This document shows, in pieces, positions 43,392 to 52,404 of a DNA stretch of 64,000 bases; positions within the stretch are counted from its first letter, which is position 1; every line of letters starts with the position of its first letter. Origin of the DNA: Saprospiraceae bacterium (lineage in GTDB: Bacteria; Bacteroidota; Bacteroidia; Chitinophagales; Saprospiraceae); assembly GCA_013360405.1 (NCBI GenBank), contig JABWBR010000021.1:1-64000 (forward strand), written 5' to 3'. Position numbers and translations under genes: made by a program. Below the pieces are notes generated by a model. It ran no database searches, was not told the DNA's origin, and worked only from the letters and a program-made list of their open reading frames with translations.

Positions 43392-45317
43392 TCAGTTGCG
43401 GAAGATCGTCACATTTCCAAACTTGACAAACTCCTGCTGTAAATGTACTTTCAGCACATAGTAGTAAACTCCGTGAGGCAGATTATCGCCGTCCCAGTTG
43501 TTGTCGTAGGGTGAAGCTTCAAAGACCCTGTCACCCCATCTGTTGTATATAATTAGCTCGCTCTGAGCGTAGTTAAACGGGCAGGTGCTTTCGTCAATCA
43601 CCACAAAATGCAGGCGGTCGTTGAAGCCGTCGCCATTGGGCGTGATGCCCTCCGGTAAAACGTTGTCTTCCGCTTCAAGGGAGCAGTCCTCCTCAATATG
43701 CTGAATAAAAACCGACGCCGTATCGCAAAGTTGTCCGTTGCACAGCGGCGCACACAATACATAACTTATCGTATCATAGCTTGTACTTCCGCTATTCGCC
43801 GTATACTCTATTTCGCCGGTGGCGGCGTTGATACTTGCGATACCCGAGGTGGGTTGTGACAATAGCGTAAAAACCGCTCCCTCGTCAAAATTGTCATTGG
43901 AAGCTGTCTGTATGCCAAGCGTTTGGCCGTTTGTAGCCTGCTCCGGGCCGTCGTCGTCGGCTGCGGGGGGGACGGGGACGATTAGCGTTACTTGTGCCGA
44001 ACTATAAGCCGCGCAGCCCGGCGCCGACAAAGTCCAGGTGAGTTGATAAACGCCGGGGATATTAGCCCGCACAACTGTTTGTGCCGAATTGGGGGTTTCA
44101 AAAACTACGCCGGCAGTTGTTGCCGACCAAACACCGGTGACACCCGGCGGAAGATTACCGCTTACCAGCGTCAGTTCGCCAGGGCATTCGGTGACCATAG
44201 CCTCTGCAACGGTCGCAGACTGAAGTTGCCCTGATGTGTTGCCCACTTCAAAAGCCAGCACGTCAGTACAACCTGCGGCGTCTCTTACAGTTAGCTGGTA
44301 ATTGCCGGAAGACAGATTTGGAAATATATTGCCGGACTGAAAATTGACGCCGTTGATGGAATATTGGTAGGGCGGCGTGCCGCCGGTTGCCGAAAGAGTA
44401 AGGCTTCCGTTGGCTTGTTCGCAACCGGCGGGAGTAGAAGCTGTCACGGCCAGCACAATGGCGCCGCTGTCATTGAGTTGGATACCTGTTTGGGAATCCT
44501 GACAGGCATTGGCATCGCGGACACTGACGGTATAGCTCCCGACCGGCAGATTAGTAAAGATTCCGCTCGACTGAAAATTTCCCCCGTTGAGGCTGTATTG
44601 ATAAGGGGGCGTTCCGCCCGAGGCGTTTGCCGCGATGCTGCCGTTGGCCTGCCCACAGGCGGGTTGGGTGGTATTTGAAATGGTAAGAAAAGGGGCATTG
44701 GCTCCCGATAACCCGATACCGGATTGAGAAGTGGAGCAGGAGTTTGCATCTCTGATTGTCACGGTATAGGAACCAGGGGAGAGATTTAAGAAAGTACCGC
44801 TAGATTGAAAATTGAAGCCGTCGAGGCTGTATTGATAAGGGGGTGTTCCGCCGGAGGCGTTTGCCGTGATGCTGCCGTTGGCCTGCCCGCAGCCGGGTTG
44901 GGTTATATTTGTAATAACCGGCGCCGGTTGCGGGAAAACCACGATCAAGATGCTTGAATTGATCGTATTTAAACAATCATCCTCATTATCGTAGATCGAA
45001 ATCAATGTAGCAGTTACAGTTGTCGTCACCGTATGGTTCACCGTGTATAAACCTGAAATATTATCCAGAAAAAAAGAATTACCCCCAATGCTATATGTCA
45101 CATCGTATAGCTCATCGTCATCATCGTCATCATCCAGGGTGATCGAAATCGTCACCGTACCGCCGCTGCAAACAGGGCCGCTATATGTCAGCGTGCCCGA
45201 TATCTGATCGTCGTCGTCGTCGCAAGGAGGCTGTGCCCAAATAGGTAGGGCAAGCGCACAAGCAAAAAGAAAAAGTATCAGCCGTCGTAAAATGGAATGT
45301 GCTACTAATAAATTCAT
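43392..45317 (-). CDS. T9SS type B surface protein with SprB repeats
   Basis: The 641-residue protein has a signal peptide (to about residue 28) and very acidic runs (DDDDDQ, DDDDDDDE). Three SprB repeats of about 70 residues (QANGSITANASGGTPPYQYS, then SPGSYTVTIRDANSCS) lie at about residues 137-355. A beta-rich region follows, with the type B sorting domain at the end (EGITPNGDGFNDRLHF ... IIYNRWGDRVFEA ... HGVYYYVLKV). SprB repeats occur in the F. johnsoniae gliding adhesin. The gene is coupled to the upstream CARDB gene through TGATG and belongs to the ECF-motif unit. Confidence 0.9.
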   Translation of the reverse strand: MNLLVAHSILRRLILFLFACALALPIWAQPPCDDDDDQISGTLTYSGPVCSGGTVTISITLDDDDDDDELYDVTYSIGGNSFFLDNISGLYTVNHTVTTTVTATLISIYDNEDDCLNTINSSILIVVFPQPAPVITNITQPGCGQANGSITANASGGTPPYQYSLDGFNFQSSGTFLNLSPGSYTVTIRDANSCSTSQSGIGLSGANAPFLTISNTTQPACGQANGSIAANASGGTPPYQYSLNGGNFQSSGIFTNLPVGSYTVSVRDANACQDSQTGIQLNDSGAIVLAVTASTPAGCEQANGSLTLSATGGTPPYQYSINGVNFQSGNIFPNLSSGNYQLTVRDAAGCTDVLAFEVGNTSGQLQSATVAEAMVTECPGELTLVSGNLPPGVTGVWSATTAGVVFETPNSAQTVVRANIPGVYQLTWTLSAPGCAAYSSAQVTLIVPVPPAADDDGPEQATNGQTLGIQTASNDNFDEGAVFTLLSQPTSGIASINAATGEIEYTANSGSTSYDTISYVLCAPLCNGQLCDTASVFIQHIEEDCSLEAEDNVLPEGITPNGDGFNDRLHFVVIDESTCPFNYAQSELIIYNRWGDRVFEASPYDNNWDGDNLPHGVYYYVLKVHLQQEFVKFGNVTIFRN

Positions 45318-46123
45318 CAGCGAATAATTTGGATAATGGCTGAATCGGTTTTGCTACTTAGTACATCGCCCTCCGAAGAACACACAATAATAAGGTGATA
45401 TTCACCGGGCAAAACCTCGGCGGGCAATACCAGATTCTCCTGTAGGGTGAAGATAGAATTAGGTTGCGTACTGCTCAGATTCCGTCGGCTCAATAATACG
45501 TCGTTCCAGTCAAGTACGGCATTTGAAGAAAAGAATATGCGTACTTCCGTGCGGGTAGTCGCTTTGTCAAAGATATTCTGCAAGCGGGCTTCCAGCGTTA
45601 CAGAAGAACCCGCCCTGGCCGTTGCGGGTTTTGCTTTTACATCTGAGACGAGCAAATATACGTGGTGAGGGGCGCCGTAAGCTTCGTTTTCGGAGAGCGC
45701 TTCCTGGTCATCGACAGCAAGCGGCTTATCGCGCACAAAACCTTTGTCGAACCTACTGGTTGTAGATAACCTGGAGCCGTTGCTTGCCACTACTGCATAA
45801 TGGTATTTTACACCCCGCACGGCGGTATAATCGCATACCCAGGTGCTTTTTTGCCAGGCAGGTGTAACTTCCTGCAGCGCCGATTTTTGCGGGTCGGTGG
45901 TTCGAAATACCTTGTAGGAGGTAGCCTGTTCGCTATTGTCCCAACGCACCAACACGAATTTATCGTAGGTGCCGTCGCTGGCCACTACGTTTTCCGGCGC
46001 TTCTACTTCTGCGGCATTTTGCCTCGGCGCCCCCATAGGTATTGGCGAGTCCTGGCTCATTGCCACGCCCATAAAGCCTGCATAGCTAACACACAGCGAA
46101 AAAAACACGAACGACTTTTTCAT
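45317..46123 (-). CDS. Secreted FnIII/CARDB-domain protein
   Basis: The 268-residue protein has a signal peptide (KKSFVFFSLCVSYAGFMGVAMS). A fibronectin type III-like domain follows (about residues 42-130: APENVVASDGTYDKFVLVRWDNSEQATSYKVFRT). The C-terminal half is CARDB-like (VSDVKAKPATARAGSSVTLEARLQNIFDKATTRTEVRIFFS). These are adhesion or binding folds. It is the first gene of a two-gene unit with the SprB-repeat adhesin and sits divergently from the ECF sigma gene, sharing a 154-base intergenic region with two motif copies. It may be a surface partner of the adhesin. Confidence 0.78.
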   Translation of the reverse strand: MKKSFVFFSLCVSYAGFMGVAMSQDSPIPMGAPRQNAAEVEAPENVVASDGTYDKFVLVRWDNSEQATSYKVFRTTDPQKSALQEVTPAWQKSTWVCDYTAVRGVKYHYAVVASNGSRLSTTSRFDKGFVRDKPLAVDDQEALSENEAYGAPHHVYLLVSDVKAKPATARAGSSVTLEARLQNIFDKATTRTEVRIFFSSNAVLDWNDVLLSRRNLSSTQPNSIFTLQENLVLPAEVLPGEYHLIIVCSSEGDVLSSKTDSAIIQIIR

Positions 46124-46146
46124 TGGGATGAAGATATTTGATTAAA

Positions 46147-46176
46147 CAGATATTGCAGTAAAGTGGAAATGTTACT
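46147..46176 (-). promoter_or_regulatory. ECF-type promoter motif of the CARDB-adhesin operon
   Basis: The minus strand reads AGTAACATTTC (46176-46166), 9 nt, GCAATATCTG (46156-46147). The spacing equals the other copies. The -10 part is diverged (ATATCT for ATACGC). It lies 24 bases before the ATG at 46123. Confidence 0.62.
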
Positions 46177-46202
46177 TACCAAATAAAAAAAAGAATAAAT
46201 AC

Positions 46203-46232
46203 GGTAACATTCCAAATTGTTTGCAATACGCT
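46203..46232 (+). promoter_or_regulatory. ECF-type promoter motif of the sigma factor gene
   Basis: The plus strand reads GGTAACATTCC (46203-46213), 9 nt, GCAATACGCT (46223-46232). It lies 45 bases before the sigma ATG, implying autoregulation. Together with the divergent copy at 46147 it makes an inverted repeat across the intergenic region. Confidence 0.72.
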
Positions 46233-46277
46233 CATGGAAATCGAAATTTGCAAAAAGCAACCTACGACGCTATCCGG

Positions 46278-46841
46278 ATGAATTATACGGCCACACAAAT
46301 AATTGAAGGGTTACGAGCAAAAGACGAGGCAGTCCTTCGCCACCTCTACCGGCAACATTCCCCCATGATTGCCGGGCATGTGCGCAAAAACAGCGGTTCA
46401 GACGAAGACGCGCGTGAAATGATTCAGATCACGATGCTCCAACTCTGGACTGCGGTGCAGGAAGGACGCTACACGGAAGAAGGCAAGTTGGACCGCTATA
46501 TTTTTCAGCTTGCCGCCAACAATTGGCGCTACGAACTGCGGCGCCGCCGCAACCGGCCTGCCGGCACACTCGACGACGCAATGACCGACTTCGAAGACGA
46601 GAGCGCCTCACACCTGGAAGCCGCCATTGTCAAAGACCGCTATCTCAATGCCGTGCATCAGGCACTGCAAAAACTGGACAGCCCCTGCGACGAGATTATC
46701 CGCCTGTATCATTTGCAGGAGGTGAGTCTGCAAGAGGTATCCAAACGGATGAACTACGATTACGACAACCTACGCAAACGCATTTTTGATTGCCGGAAAA
46801 AACTGAAAAAAATTACCGAAAGCATTTTGGGTGAACTATAA
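46278..46841 (+). CDS. ECF-type RNA polymerase sigma factor
   Basis: The 187-residue protein has sigma-70 region 2 (about residues 22-90: VLRHLYRQHSPMIAGHVRKNSGSDEDAREMIQITMLQLW). Region 4 (about 130-185) is ALQKLDSPCDEIIRLYHLQEVSLQEVSKRMNYDYDNLRKRIFDCRKKL, a helix-turn-helix that reads the -35. Regions 1 and 3 are absent, as in ECF sigma factors. The ATG at 46278 precedes the domain directly. The next gene, 27 bases on, encodes a membrane-spanning TPR protein that could restrain it. The conserved motif upstream of it and three other units is its probable target. Confidence 0.9.
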   Translation: MNYTATQIIEGLRAKDEAVLRHLYRQHSPMIAGHVRKNSGSDEDAREMIQITMLQLWTAVQEGRYTEEGKLDRYIFQLAANNWRYELRRRRNRPAGTLDDAMTDFEDESASHLEAAIVKDRYLNAVHQALQKLDSPCDEIIRLYHLQEVSLQEVSKRMNYDYDNLRKRIFDCRKKLKKITESILGEL

Positions 46842-46868
46842 TTCCTACCCATAAATATTGCATCAACT

Positions 46869-47654
46869 ATGGCAAGCAAATACAGTGAAGATCATCTCTT
46901 TCAGACGCAACTCCGGGCAAAAATTGCCGGAGAACTGAAGGGGGAGGCTTTGGAAGAACTCAACAAGGCGATAGCCACATCCCCGGAAGCAGCCGACGAA
47001 GCCCGGTTTAGCGGCAAACTAAGCCAAGCCCTTCGGCATGAGGACAAGCTGCAAATGAATACTCTTATCGGGGCCATTATTACCTCGGAAGGGTTGCCGC
47101 CTACGCCGCCTAAAAGCGGCCCGTGGGGCAGCGCGCTGGGATGGCTATTGGGGTTGGCGTTATTGAGCGTTTCGGGGGTTATAGGCTACAACGCGTGGTT
47201 TGCAGGCCAATTAAAAAGCCCTGCCCAGCTCTACGAACGCCATTTCAGCCCCCTCGAAAATATCATCGTGACGCCCGAAAATACCGGCGGCTTAGCCGGC
47301 CTCGACAGTGGCATGGAGGCCTACGACCGGGGAGATTACGCCCAAGCTTCTGCTTTACTGGGCAATTACTACCAGCAAATCGGCGATCCCAATGCAGGTT
47401 TATTCCTCGGTGTAGCTCTTTTGCAGCAAGGCAACCACAAAGACGCCCTCGTCCCATTGCAAAACAGCATGCGCAGCCTTCAGCCCCCCGCCCTTGACGC
47501 CTGCCGCTGGTATCTGGCGCTTGCCTTGCTGAAGGACGACAATCCCGCCCTCGCCCGAAACGTACTGCGGGGTATCCCCGAAGAAAGCGTATACGGCGAA
47601 CAGTCGAAGCAGTTATTGGTTGATATGGAGAAATTGAGCAAGCCGCATGAATAA
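46869..47654 (+). CDS. Single-pass membrane TPR protein, possible anti-sigma factor
   Basis: The 261-residue protein has a cytoplasmic helical N-terminus (about 1-85: LFQTQLRAKIAGELKGEALEELNKAIATSPEAADEA). One membrane helix follows (about 88-108: SALGWLLGLALLSVSGVIGY). The periplasmic part has TPR-like units (GMEAYDRGDYAQASALLGNYYQQIGDPNAGLFLGVALLQQGNHKDALVPLQNSM). Its position right after the ECF sigma gene and its topology fit an anti-sigma factor that senses the envelope, but no zinc-finger (ZAS) motif is visible. It overlaps the next gene by 8 bases, so the operon is tightly coupled. Confidence 0.72.
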   Translation: MASKYSEDHLFQTQLRAKIAGELKGEALEELNKAIATSPEAADEARFSGKLSQALRHEDKLQMNTLIGAIITSEGLPPTPPKSGPWGSALGWLLGLALLSVSGVIGYNAWFAGQLKSPAQLYERHFSPLENIIVTPENTGGLAGLDSGMEAYDRGDYAQASALLGNYYQQIGDPNAGLFLGVALLQQGNHKDALVPLQNSMRSLQPPALDACRWYLALALLKDDNPALARNVLRGIPEESVYGEQSKQLLVDMEKLSKPHE

Positions 47655-49134
47655 TTTTTTTATTAATAAACTGCTTTGCATCCTGTGCTTGGCGGTTACT
47701 ACCTGGCACGCAAGCGCCCAGCGCGGCCTGCTTGTAGAAGACGGAAAATACCTCGGCCTCGCGCAATTGCCGGCTTATAGTGGTAGGAAATACAACGAAG
47801 TTCCCCTCAAAGTGAGCCTGCGCCCCTATTGCCCCGTACCCGGCGATCAGGGTAGCACAGGCGCATGTGTGGGTTGGGCTACGGGTTATGGCGCGCTTAC
47901 CATCATGCGGATGCAACGCGCCAGAGTTTACGATCACGCTGTGGCCACAGAAATGGCCAATTCTGCGGCATTTGTGTACAATCAGATCAAACTCAGTAAC
48001 GAAGACTGCACTGCCGGCGCCTATATCGAGGATGCGCTGGCACTACTGCGCAACACCGGCGATTGCTTAGAGCGCACGTTTAATTTTGAGCAACAAAGCT
48101 GCCTGGCCCGGCCCGATGCACGAGTCCTGCAGGAAGCTGCCGCATTTCGTATACGCGATTATGCCGCTGTATTCGCCCTCGACGAACAACCCAAAAGCAA
48201 AAGTGCCAAAGCCTGCAAAATATTAGCCGCCCAAACGCCGATCATCGTCGGCCTCGGCGTTACTCAGAGCTTTTGGGATATCAGACCCGGGACACATCTT
48301 TGGAACCCCACACCTGATGAACCTCTTGCAGGTTACCACGCCCTTGTGGTAATCGGCTACGACAATGTAGAACGCCAATTTGAACTGATGAACAGCTTCG
48401 GCCCCGGATGGGGCTTAGGCGGATTTGTCAAAATCCCCTACGACGATTTCGAGCGCCTCTGTCGCTATGCTTACGTGCTGATCCCTGGCGATGGCGAACT
48501 CAGCAAACAGATCGGCGAAGCGTCACCTGAGACACTGGCAGCGGAAGCCAACTCCTTTACCGGAGAATTTGTATTCCGACGCCCTGCCGGTTATCTCACC
48601 ACTGCCGACGGCGATGAGTTGCCCTGGTTTGAAGAAGTTAGCGTGCGTTGGAATTCTACTACGAGGTTGTATGCGCCCCTCGAGGGCGAATTCTCGGCCG
48701 GCGACGTCTTCCAGTTGGTAGCGCGCGAAATTCCCCGGGGCCGGTATGCCTATGTGTTTAGCCAAAACCCCGACGGCAGGGTCAACCTGCACTTCCCCAA
48801 AATATCCGATGCCGGTAAATCTGCCGGGTTTGTACTGGAATTTAACGCCGAAATCGTTATTCCCAGTGAGGAAAGTGTGCTCCAATTGAGTGCCCCGGGC
48901 GAAGATTTTCTTTGTATTTTGTTCAGCAAATCAGAAATCACCGACTTTGAGGAGCGCTTCGCCCGCCTGCAAGCGCTCGACGGCAATTTACCTCAACGGG
49001 TCGACAAGGTGTTCGGCGACCTCTTCCCCGCCAGCAACGACGTCCGCTACGGCAGGGAAAAAATGGCCTTTATTGCTGTCACCACCGAACAAAATGCCGC
49101 AGTACCGTTGATATTGAGGGTAGTGGCCAAGTGA
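47647..49134 (+). CDS. Secreted papain-like (C1) cysteine peptidase with DUF4384-like domain
   Basis: The 495-residue protein has a signal peptide (about residues 5-24). The papain core is complete: oxyanion Gln and Cys74 in GDQGSTGACVGWATGYGAL, His231 in LAGYHALVVIGYD, and Asn249 in ELMNSFGPGWGLGGFVKI. The C-terminal half (about 320-495: FQLVAREIPRGRYAYVFSQNPDGRVNLHFP) resembles DUF4384, found with bacterial caspases and other signalling proteins. It should cleave proteins outside the cytoplasm. It is encoded between the TPR membrane protein and a caspase-like protein in one operon. Confidence 0.85.
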   Translation: MNNFFINKLLCILCLAVTTWHASAQRGLLVEDGKYLGLAQLPAYSGRKYNEVPLKVSLRPYCPVPGDQGSTGACVGWATGYGALTIMRMQRARVYDHAVATEMANSAAFVYNQIKLSNEDCTAGAYIEDALALLRNTGDCLERTFNFEQQSCLARPDARVLQEAAAFRIRDYAAVFALDEQPKSKSAKACKILAAQTPIIVGLGVTQSFWDIRPGTHLWNPTPDEPLAGYHALVVIGYDNVERQFELMNSFGPGWGLGGFVKIPYDDFERLCRYAYVLIPGDGELSKQIGEASPETLAAEANSFTGEFVFRRPAGYLTTADGDELPWFEEVSVRWNSTTRLYAPLEGEFSAGDVFQLVAREIPRGRYAYVFSQNPDGRVNLHFPKISDAGKSAGFVLEFNAEIVIPSEESVLQLSAPGEDFLCILFSKSEITDFEERFARLQALDGNLPQRVDKVFGDLFPASNDVRYGREKMAFIAVTTEQNAAVPLILRVVAK

Positions 49135-49141
49135 TTTTTGC

Positions 49142-52141
49142 ATGAAACTGATCAACCTATATGCTTTAACGACAGGTCTCCTACTCGTAACTTATTGTGC
49201 CAATGCCCAAAAGCTGCCCGAGGAACCCTTAGCCGAAATCCAAACCGGTCAGAGCGGGGAAGATATCGCCGAAGATATGGCTGAAAATTGGCGCGGCGAC
49301 CTGGCTGTGGTGGGCTCAACTTCCCGAGGTGAAAACGGCGGCAGCGACATCTTTTTTTTGCTCACCGACAAGGAGTTGAAACAAAAAAAAGAGCGCTATA
49401 TCGGTCGGGATGGCGATGACGGCGCCCGCGATATATCCGTTGCGCTCGACGGGCGCTGGCTCGTAGCGGGTTATTCTACCCAGCCTGCAAAAAAATCGCG
49501 TACCCGTTCGGCCTATTTTGGCGGCAAAGACGGCTGGCTGCTCCTGCTCGCTGAAGACGGGCATTCCGAACAGGAATTTATCGTGGGATCAGCAGCCGAC
49601 GACGAACTCACCAACGCCTTTTCCCTTGCCGACGGCGGCTACCTGCTCGCCGGCGTCAGCGGATTCCAGGCATGGGCGCTGCGCCTCGATGCCACAGGCA
49701 AGACTATCTGGGAAAAAAAGATACAGCACAATGCCATGCCCACGATTGTGCATTCGGCTACATTTACCCTCGACAATCGGCTCTACCTTGCCGGTTATGT
49801 CAAAGAAAAAAAGGGCGATCGCCTTTGGGTGGCCTGCCTGGATGCAGCCGGTGGTAAACTCCTTTTTGAAAGAACTTACCTGAAAGAACAGGAGAGTGCA
49901 GGGCTTGATATAACTACCCTCGATGAACACACAATAGGCATCACCGGGTGGATCAACAGCCGTAAAAGCCGGCAAGACGGCTTCCTGCTACGCCTATCTG
50001 CCGCCAATGGCGAGGCCAAAGGCTGGTACCCCCTTGGCGGCCGCGAAAACGACCTGCTGCGGCAAGTGTTGCGCCTGCACGACGACCGCCTTTGTTTTGT
50101 GGGCAGGAGTAAATCCTTTCAGCGTGGTAGCCGCCGCAACCGCGCCTGGGTGTTGATGTCCGACGGCAAAGGGGGCGCCGTTCAAGAGCGTTTCTACGGC
50201 AGCAAAATGAACGATGAGGCCAACGACGTCCTGCAATGCAGCGACGGCAGCCTCATCGCCGCCGGCTTTTCCAGCCAAAATGTGCTCAAAGCCGAGCAGG
50301 CTTATTTGCTGAAATTGACCGAAAGCGCCCGCACTTATCCGCCTTCCGTGCCTATCAGTATAAAAGCGCAATCGGTTTATTATCCCAATGGGCAATTCAT
50401 AGAACCCGGCAGGCGCACTTTTCTGCCGGTGCTCCTGCACAATCCGTCAAAAGAGGGGTTGACCGGGCTGCATATCGAAGTAGAGACGGCGACTGACTTC
50501 GCTTCGCCCCTGCCCTTAAAGCGGGCTGTACTACCCGTATTGCCGGGCAGCGCTACGCAGTTGTTCGGATTACCTCTTTTTGTGGCAGAAAATGAGCGTC
50601 CCGGCGCCCACCTCTTCAAAATACAGGTATTCCACGGCAAGCGGGCGGTGAGCGACGAAGTGGTGTTTACCCTGCAGGTCGGCAGCCTTTCCGCACCTTC
50701 GCTGGCGATAACCGCAGAGGTCGTACCTGGTGGGCATGGACAGCCGACCGCCATAAAACTCAGCACCCGCAATGAGGGTAACGGTACCGCTCAGGGAGTG
50801 AGTATGTTTGTGAGCACACCTGAACAGCTCCAAGCCCCGCAAGAATTGTATATCGGAGAAATACCCCCCGGCACTACCCGCACAAAGGAAATAGCAGTAA
50901 AACGCGTGCTCCCCGGCGATGCCTGGTTAAAGATCAGAGCTGCCGACGCCGGCTTTCAGCACGAGGATACGCTCGTAATAAACCTGTCAGATGTAGTGGA
51001 AGCCGCCGGAGTAGTCGAACAAGGAAAAGCGTCAGGAGCTAATCAACTTACGGCTATTTGGCTTTCGCCCAATCCCGACCAGTTTGAAAAAACGGAAATC
51101 GTATGGCACGAAAACGAAATTTCAATTTCCGTAAAAGTCGTGTCCAATAAACCTGTCGAACGCCAACATTTTTGTATCGAAATAAACGGCCAACCTTGTG
51201 AAACAGGCCAGAAAATGGACGAAGTGCGCTTGCAGGGTACCAAATATAGCCGAACCTTTCAGCAAAAACTACCGCTTCGGGAGGGCAAAAATACATTCCG
51301 GGCCGTTGTGACTAATGCGGCCGGACGCAGCCAAACCGAGCCGCTGCAGATTATTTATTCTCCCCGCAAACCCAACCTGCACATCGTTTCTATAGGCGTG
51401 CCATCTGTTGATCTGAAGTATACGGTCAACGATGCCGCTCAATTTGCACGCTCGCTGGCCGGGCGTCAGCCGACAGACGGCGTTTTCCAGGCGGTGTTTA
51501 CCGATACCCTGCTACGCGACGAAGAAACCACCAAAACAGGCATTCTGAAAAGCCTGCGCCGGCTGCAGTACCGGTATGCCGACCGCCAAATCAGCTCTAA
51601 CGACTTGCTCGTCGTGTTCATCTCTTCTCACGGACTGAATAGCCGCACGGGCAGCTTTCGAATCGCCACCAGCGACTTCGACAGCCCTTTTCTGGAAGAA
51701 ACCAGTCTCGACTTTGAGACCGAAGTGGTGAACTACCTTCACGCAATTAACTGCCACAAGCTGTTTATCGTAGATGCCTGCAAAAGCGGCAATGCCTCGC
51801 AAAATCTCGGCGCCTCGATGGCACAGTGGGCACAGATGCAGCGGGAACTCAACCTGCTGGTCTCCTGCCGCGCCAATGAATACAGCTATGAAGACGACCA
51901 GTGGCAAAACGGCGCCTTTACTGAGGCGATCCTGCAAGCCTTCGATGTCTTCGACAGCCCCCGGTCGGCCGAGGTGGACCTGGACAACAACCAACGTGTG
52001 GATATCGAGGAACTATTTCGATTTGTAGAAAAACAAGTGCCCCAGCTAGTCGCAACCAAACGCCCAAAAACAATGACCTCCCAACACCCGCTTATGGTGC
52101 GGGCCGGCGATAGCGCAGGAACGGTATTGCTGGGCAAATGA
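49142..52141 (+). CDS. Secreted caspase-like (C14) peptidase with propeller and CARDB-like domains
   Basis: The 999-residue protein has a signal peptide (to about residue 22, CANAQ). A beta-propeller of about 370 residues follows, with repeated DGG/AG strands (ADGGYLLAGVSGFQAWALRLD, CSDGSLIAAGFSSQN). Two CARDB/Ig-like modules lie at about 395-740. The caspase domain runs from about 743 (PNLHIVSIGVPSVDLKYTVNDAAQFARSL), with His830 in FISSHGLN and Cys880 in LFIVDACKSGN, both catalytic residues intact. Bacterial caspases usually act inside the cell, so the clear signal peptide is notable. It starts 7 bases after the papain-like gene. Confidence 0.86.
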   Translation: MKLINLYALTTGLLLVTYCANAQKLPEEPLAEIQTGQSGEDIAEDMAENWRGDLAVVGSTSRGENGGSDIFFLLTDKELKQKKERYIGRDGDDGARDISVALDGRWLVAGYSTQPAKKSRTRSAYFGGKDGWLLLLAEDGHSEQEFIVGSAADDELTNAFSLADGGYLLAGVSGFQAWALRLDATGKTIWEKKIQHNAMPTIVHSATFTLDNRLYLAGYVKEKKGDRLWVACLDAAGGKLLFERTYLKEQESAGLDITTLDEHTIGITGWINSRKSRQDGFLLRLSAANGEAKGWYPLGGRENDLLRQVLRLHDDRLCFVGRSKSFQRGSRRNRAWVLMSDGKGGAVQERFYGSKMNDEANDVLQCSDGSLIAAGFSSQNVLKAEQAYLLKLTESARTYPPSVPISIKAQSVYYPNGQFIEPGRRTFLPVLLHNPSKEGLTGLHIEVETATDFASPLPLKRAVLPVLPGSATQLFGLPLFVAENERPGAHLFKIQVFHGKRAVSDEVVFTLQVGSLSAPSLAITAEVVPGGHGQPTAIKLSTRNEGNGTAQGVSMFVSTPEQLQAPQELYIGEIPPGTTRTKEIAVKRVLPGDAWLKIRAADAGFQHEDTLVINLSDVVEAAGVVEQGKASGANQLTAIWLSPNPDQFEKTEIVWHENEISISVKVVSNKPVERQHFCIEINGQPCETGQKMDEVRLQGTKYSRTFQQKLPLREGKNTFRAVVTNAAGRSQTEPLQIIYSPRKPNLHIVSIGVPSVDLKYTVNDAAQFARSLAGRQPTDGVFQAVFTDTLLRDEETTKTGILKSLRRLQYRYADRQISSNDLLVVFISSHGLNSRTGSFRIATSDFDSPFLEETSLDFETEVVNYLHAINCHKLFIVDACKSGNASQNLGASMAQWAQMQRELNLLVSCRANEYSYEDDQWQNGAFTEAILQAFDVFDSPRSAEVDLDNNQRVDIEELFRFVEKQVPQLVATKRPKTMTSQHPLMVRAGDSAGTVLLGK

Positions 52142-52404
52142 GATTTCTCTTAATACTACTTTGCCACTTTAAATCAGGCATACCGCATATTACGCTCCTC
52201 CGGAGCTTTTGAGATCTTTTTATGGCTGATTCTAACAATATTTCGGCCCTCCGGGCCTCTTAAGATGTCCCAAAAGCCCCAGCGGGGCGTAAATATTGGT
52301 AGAAAAATCATGAGCAAAGTGTATGATAGCCCCAGCGGGGCGCAATGTGTACACGTGATTCATGAAAAATTCTAATGTGACAAAGTAAAATTAACTAATT
52401 GACC
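52142..52404. repeat. Intergenic cluster of GC-box palindromes
   Basis: Short perfect palindromes lie close together: GCTCCTCCGGAGC, GGCCCTCCGGGCC, and GCCCCAGCGGGGCG twice (about 52273 and 52332). They are linked by AATATT/AAATATTGGTAG phrases. Similar CCTCCGG/CCCCAGCGGGG elements recur in many Bacteroidota genomes. No gene was found and no ECF-type motif is present, so the downstream PorP/SprF gene either reads through from upstream or has an unrecognised promoter. Confidence 0.7.

Noticed and set aside
47263-47937. 224-codon minus-strand frame across the TPR and papain genes
   Set aside because: It covers the junction of two well-supported plus-strand genes and has no recognisable features.
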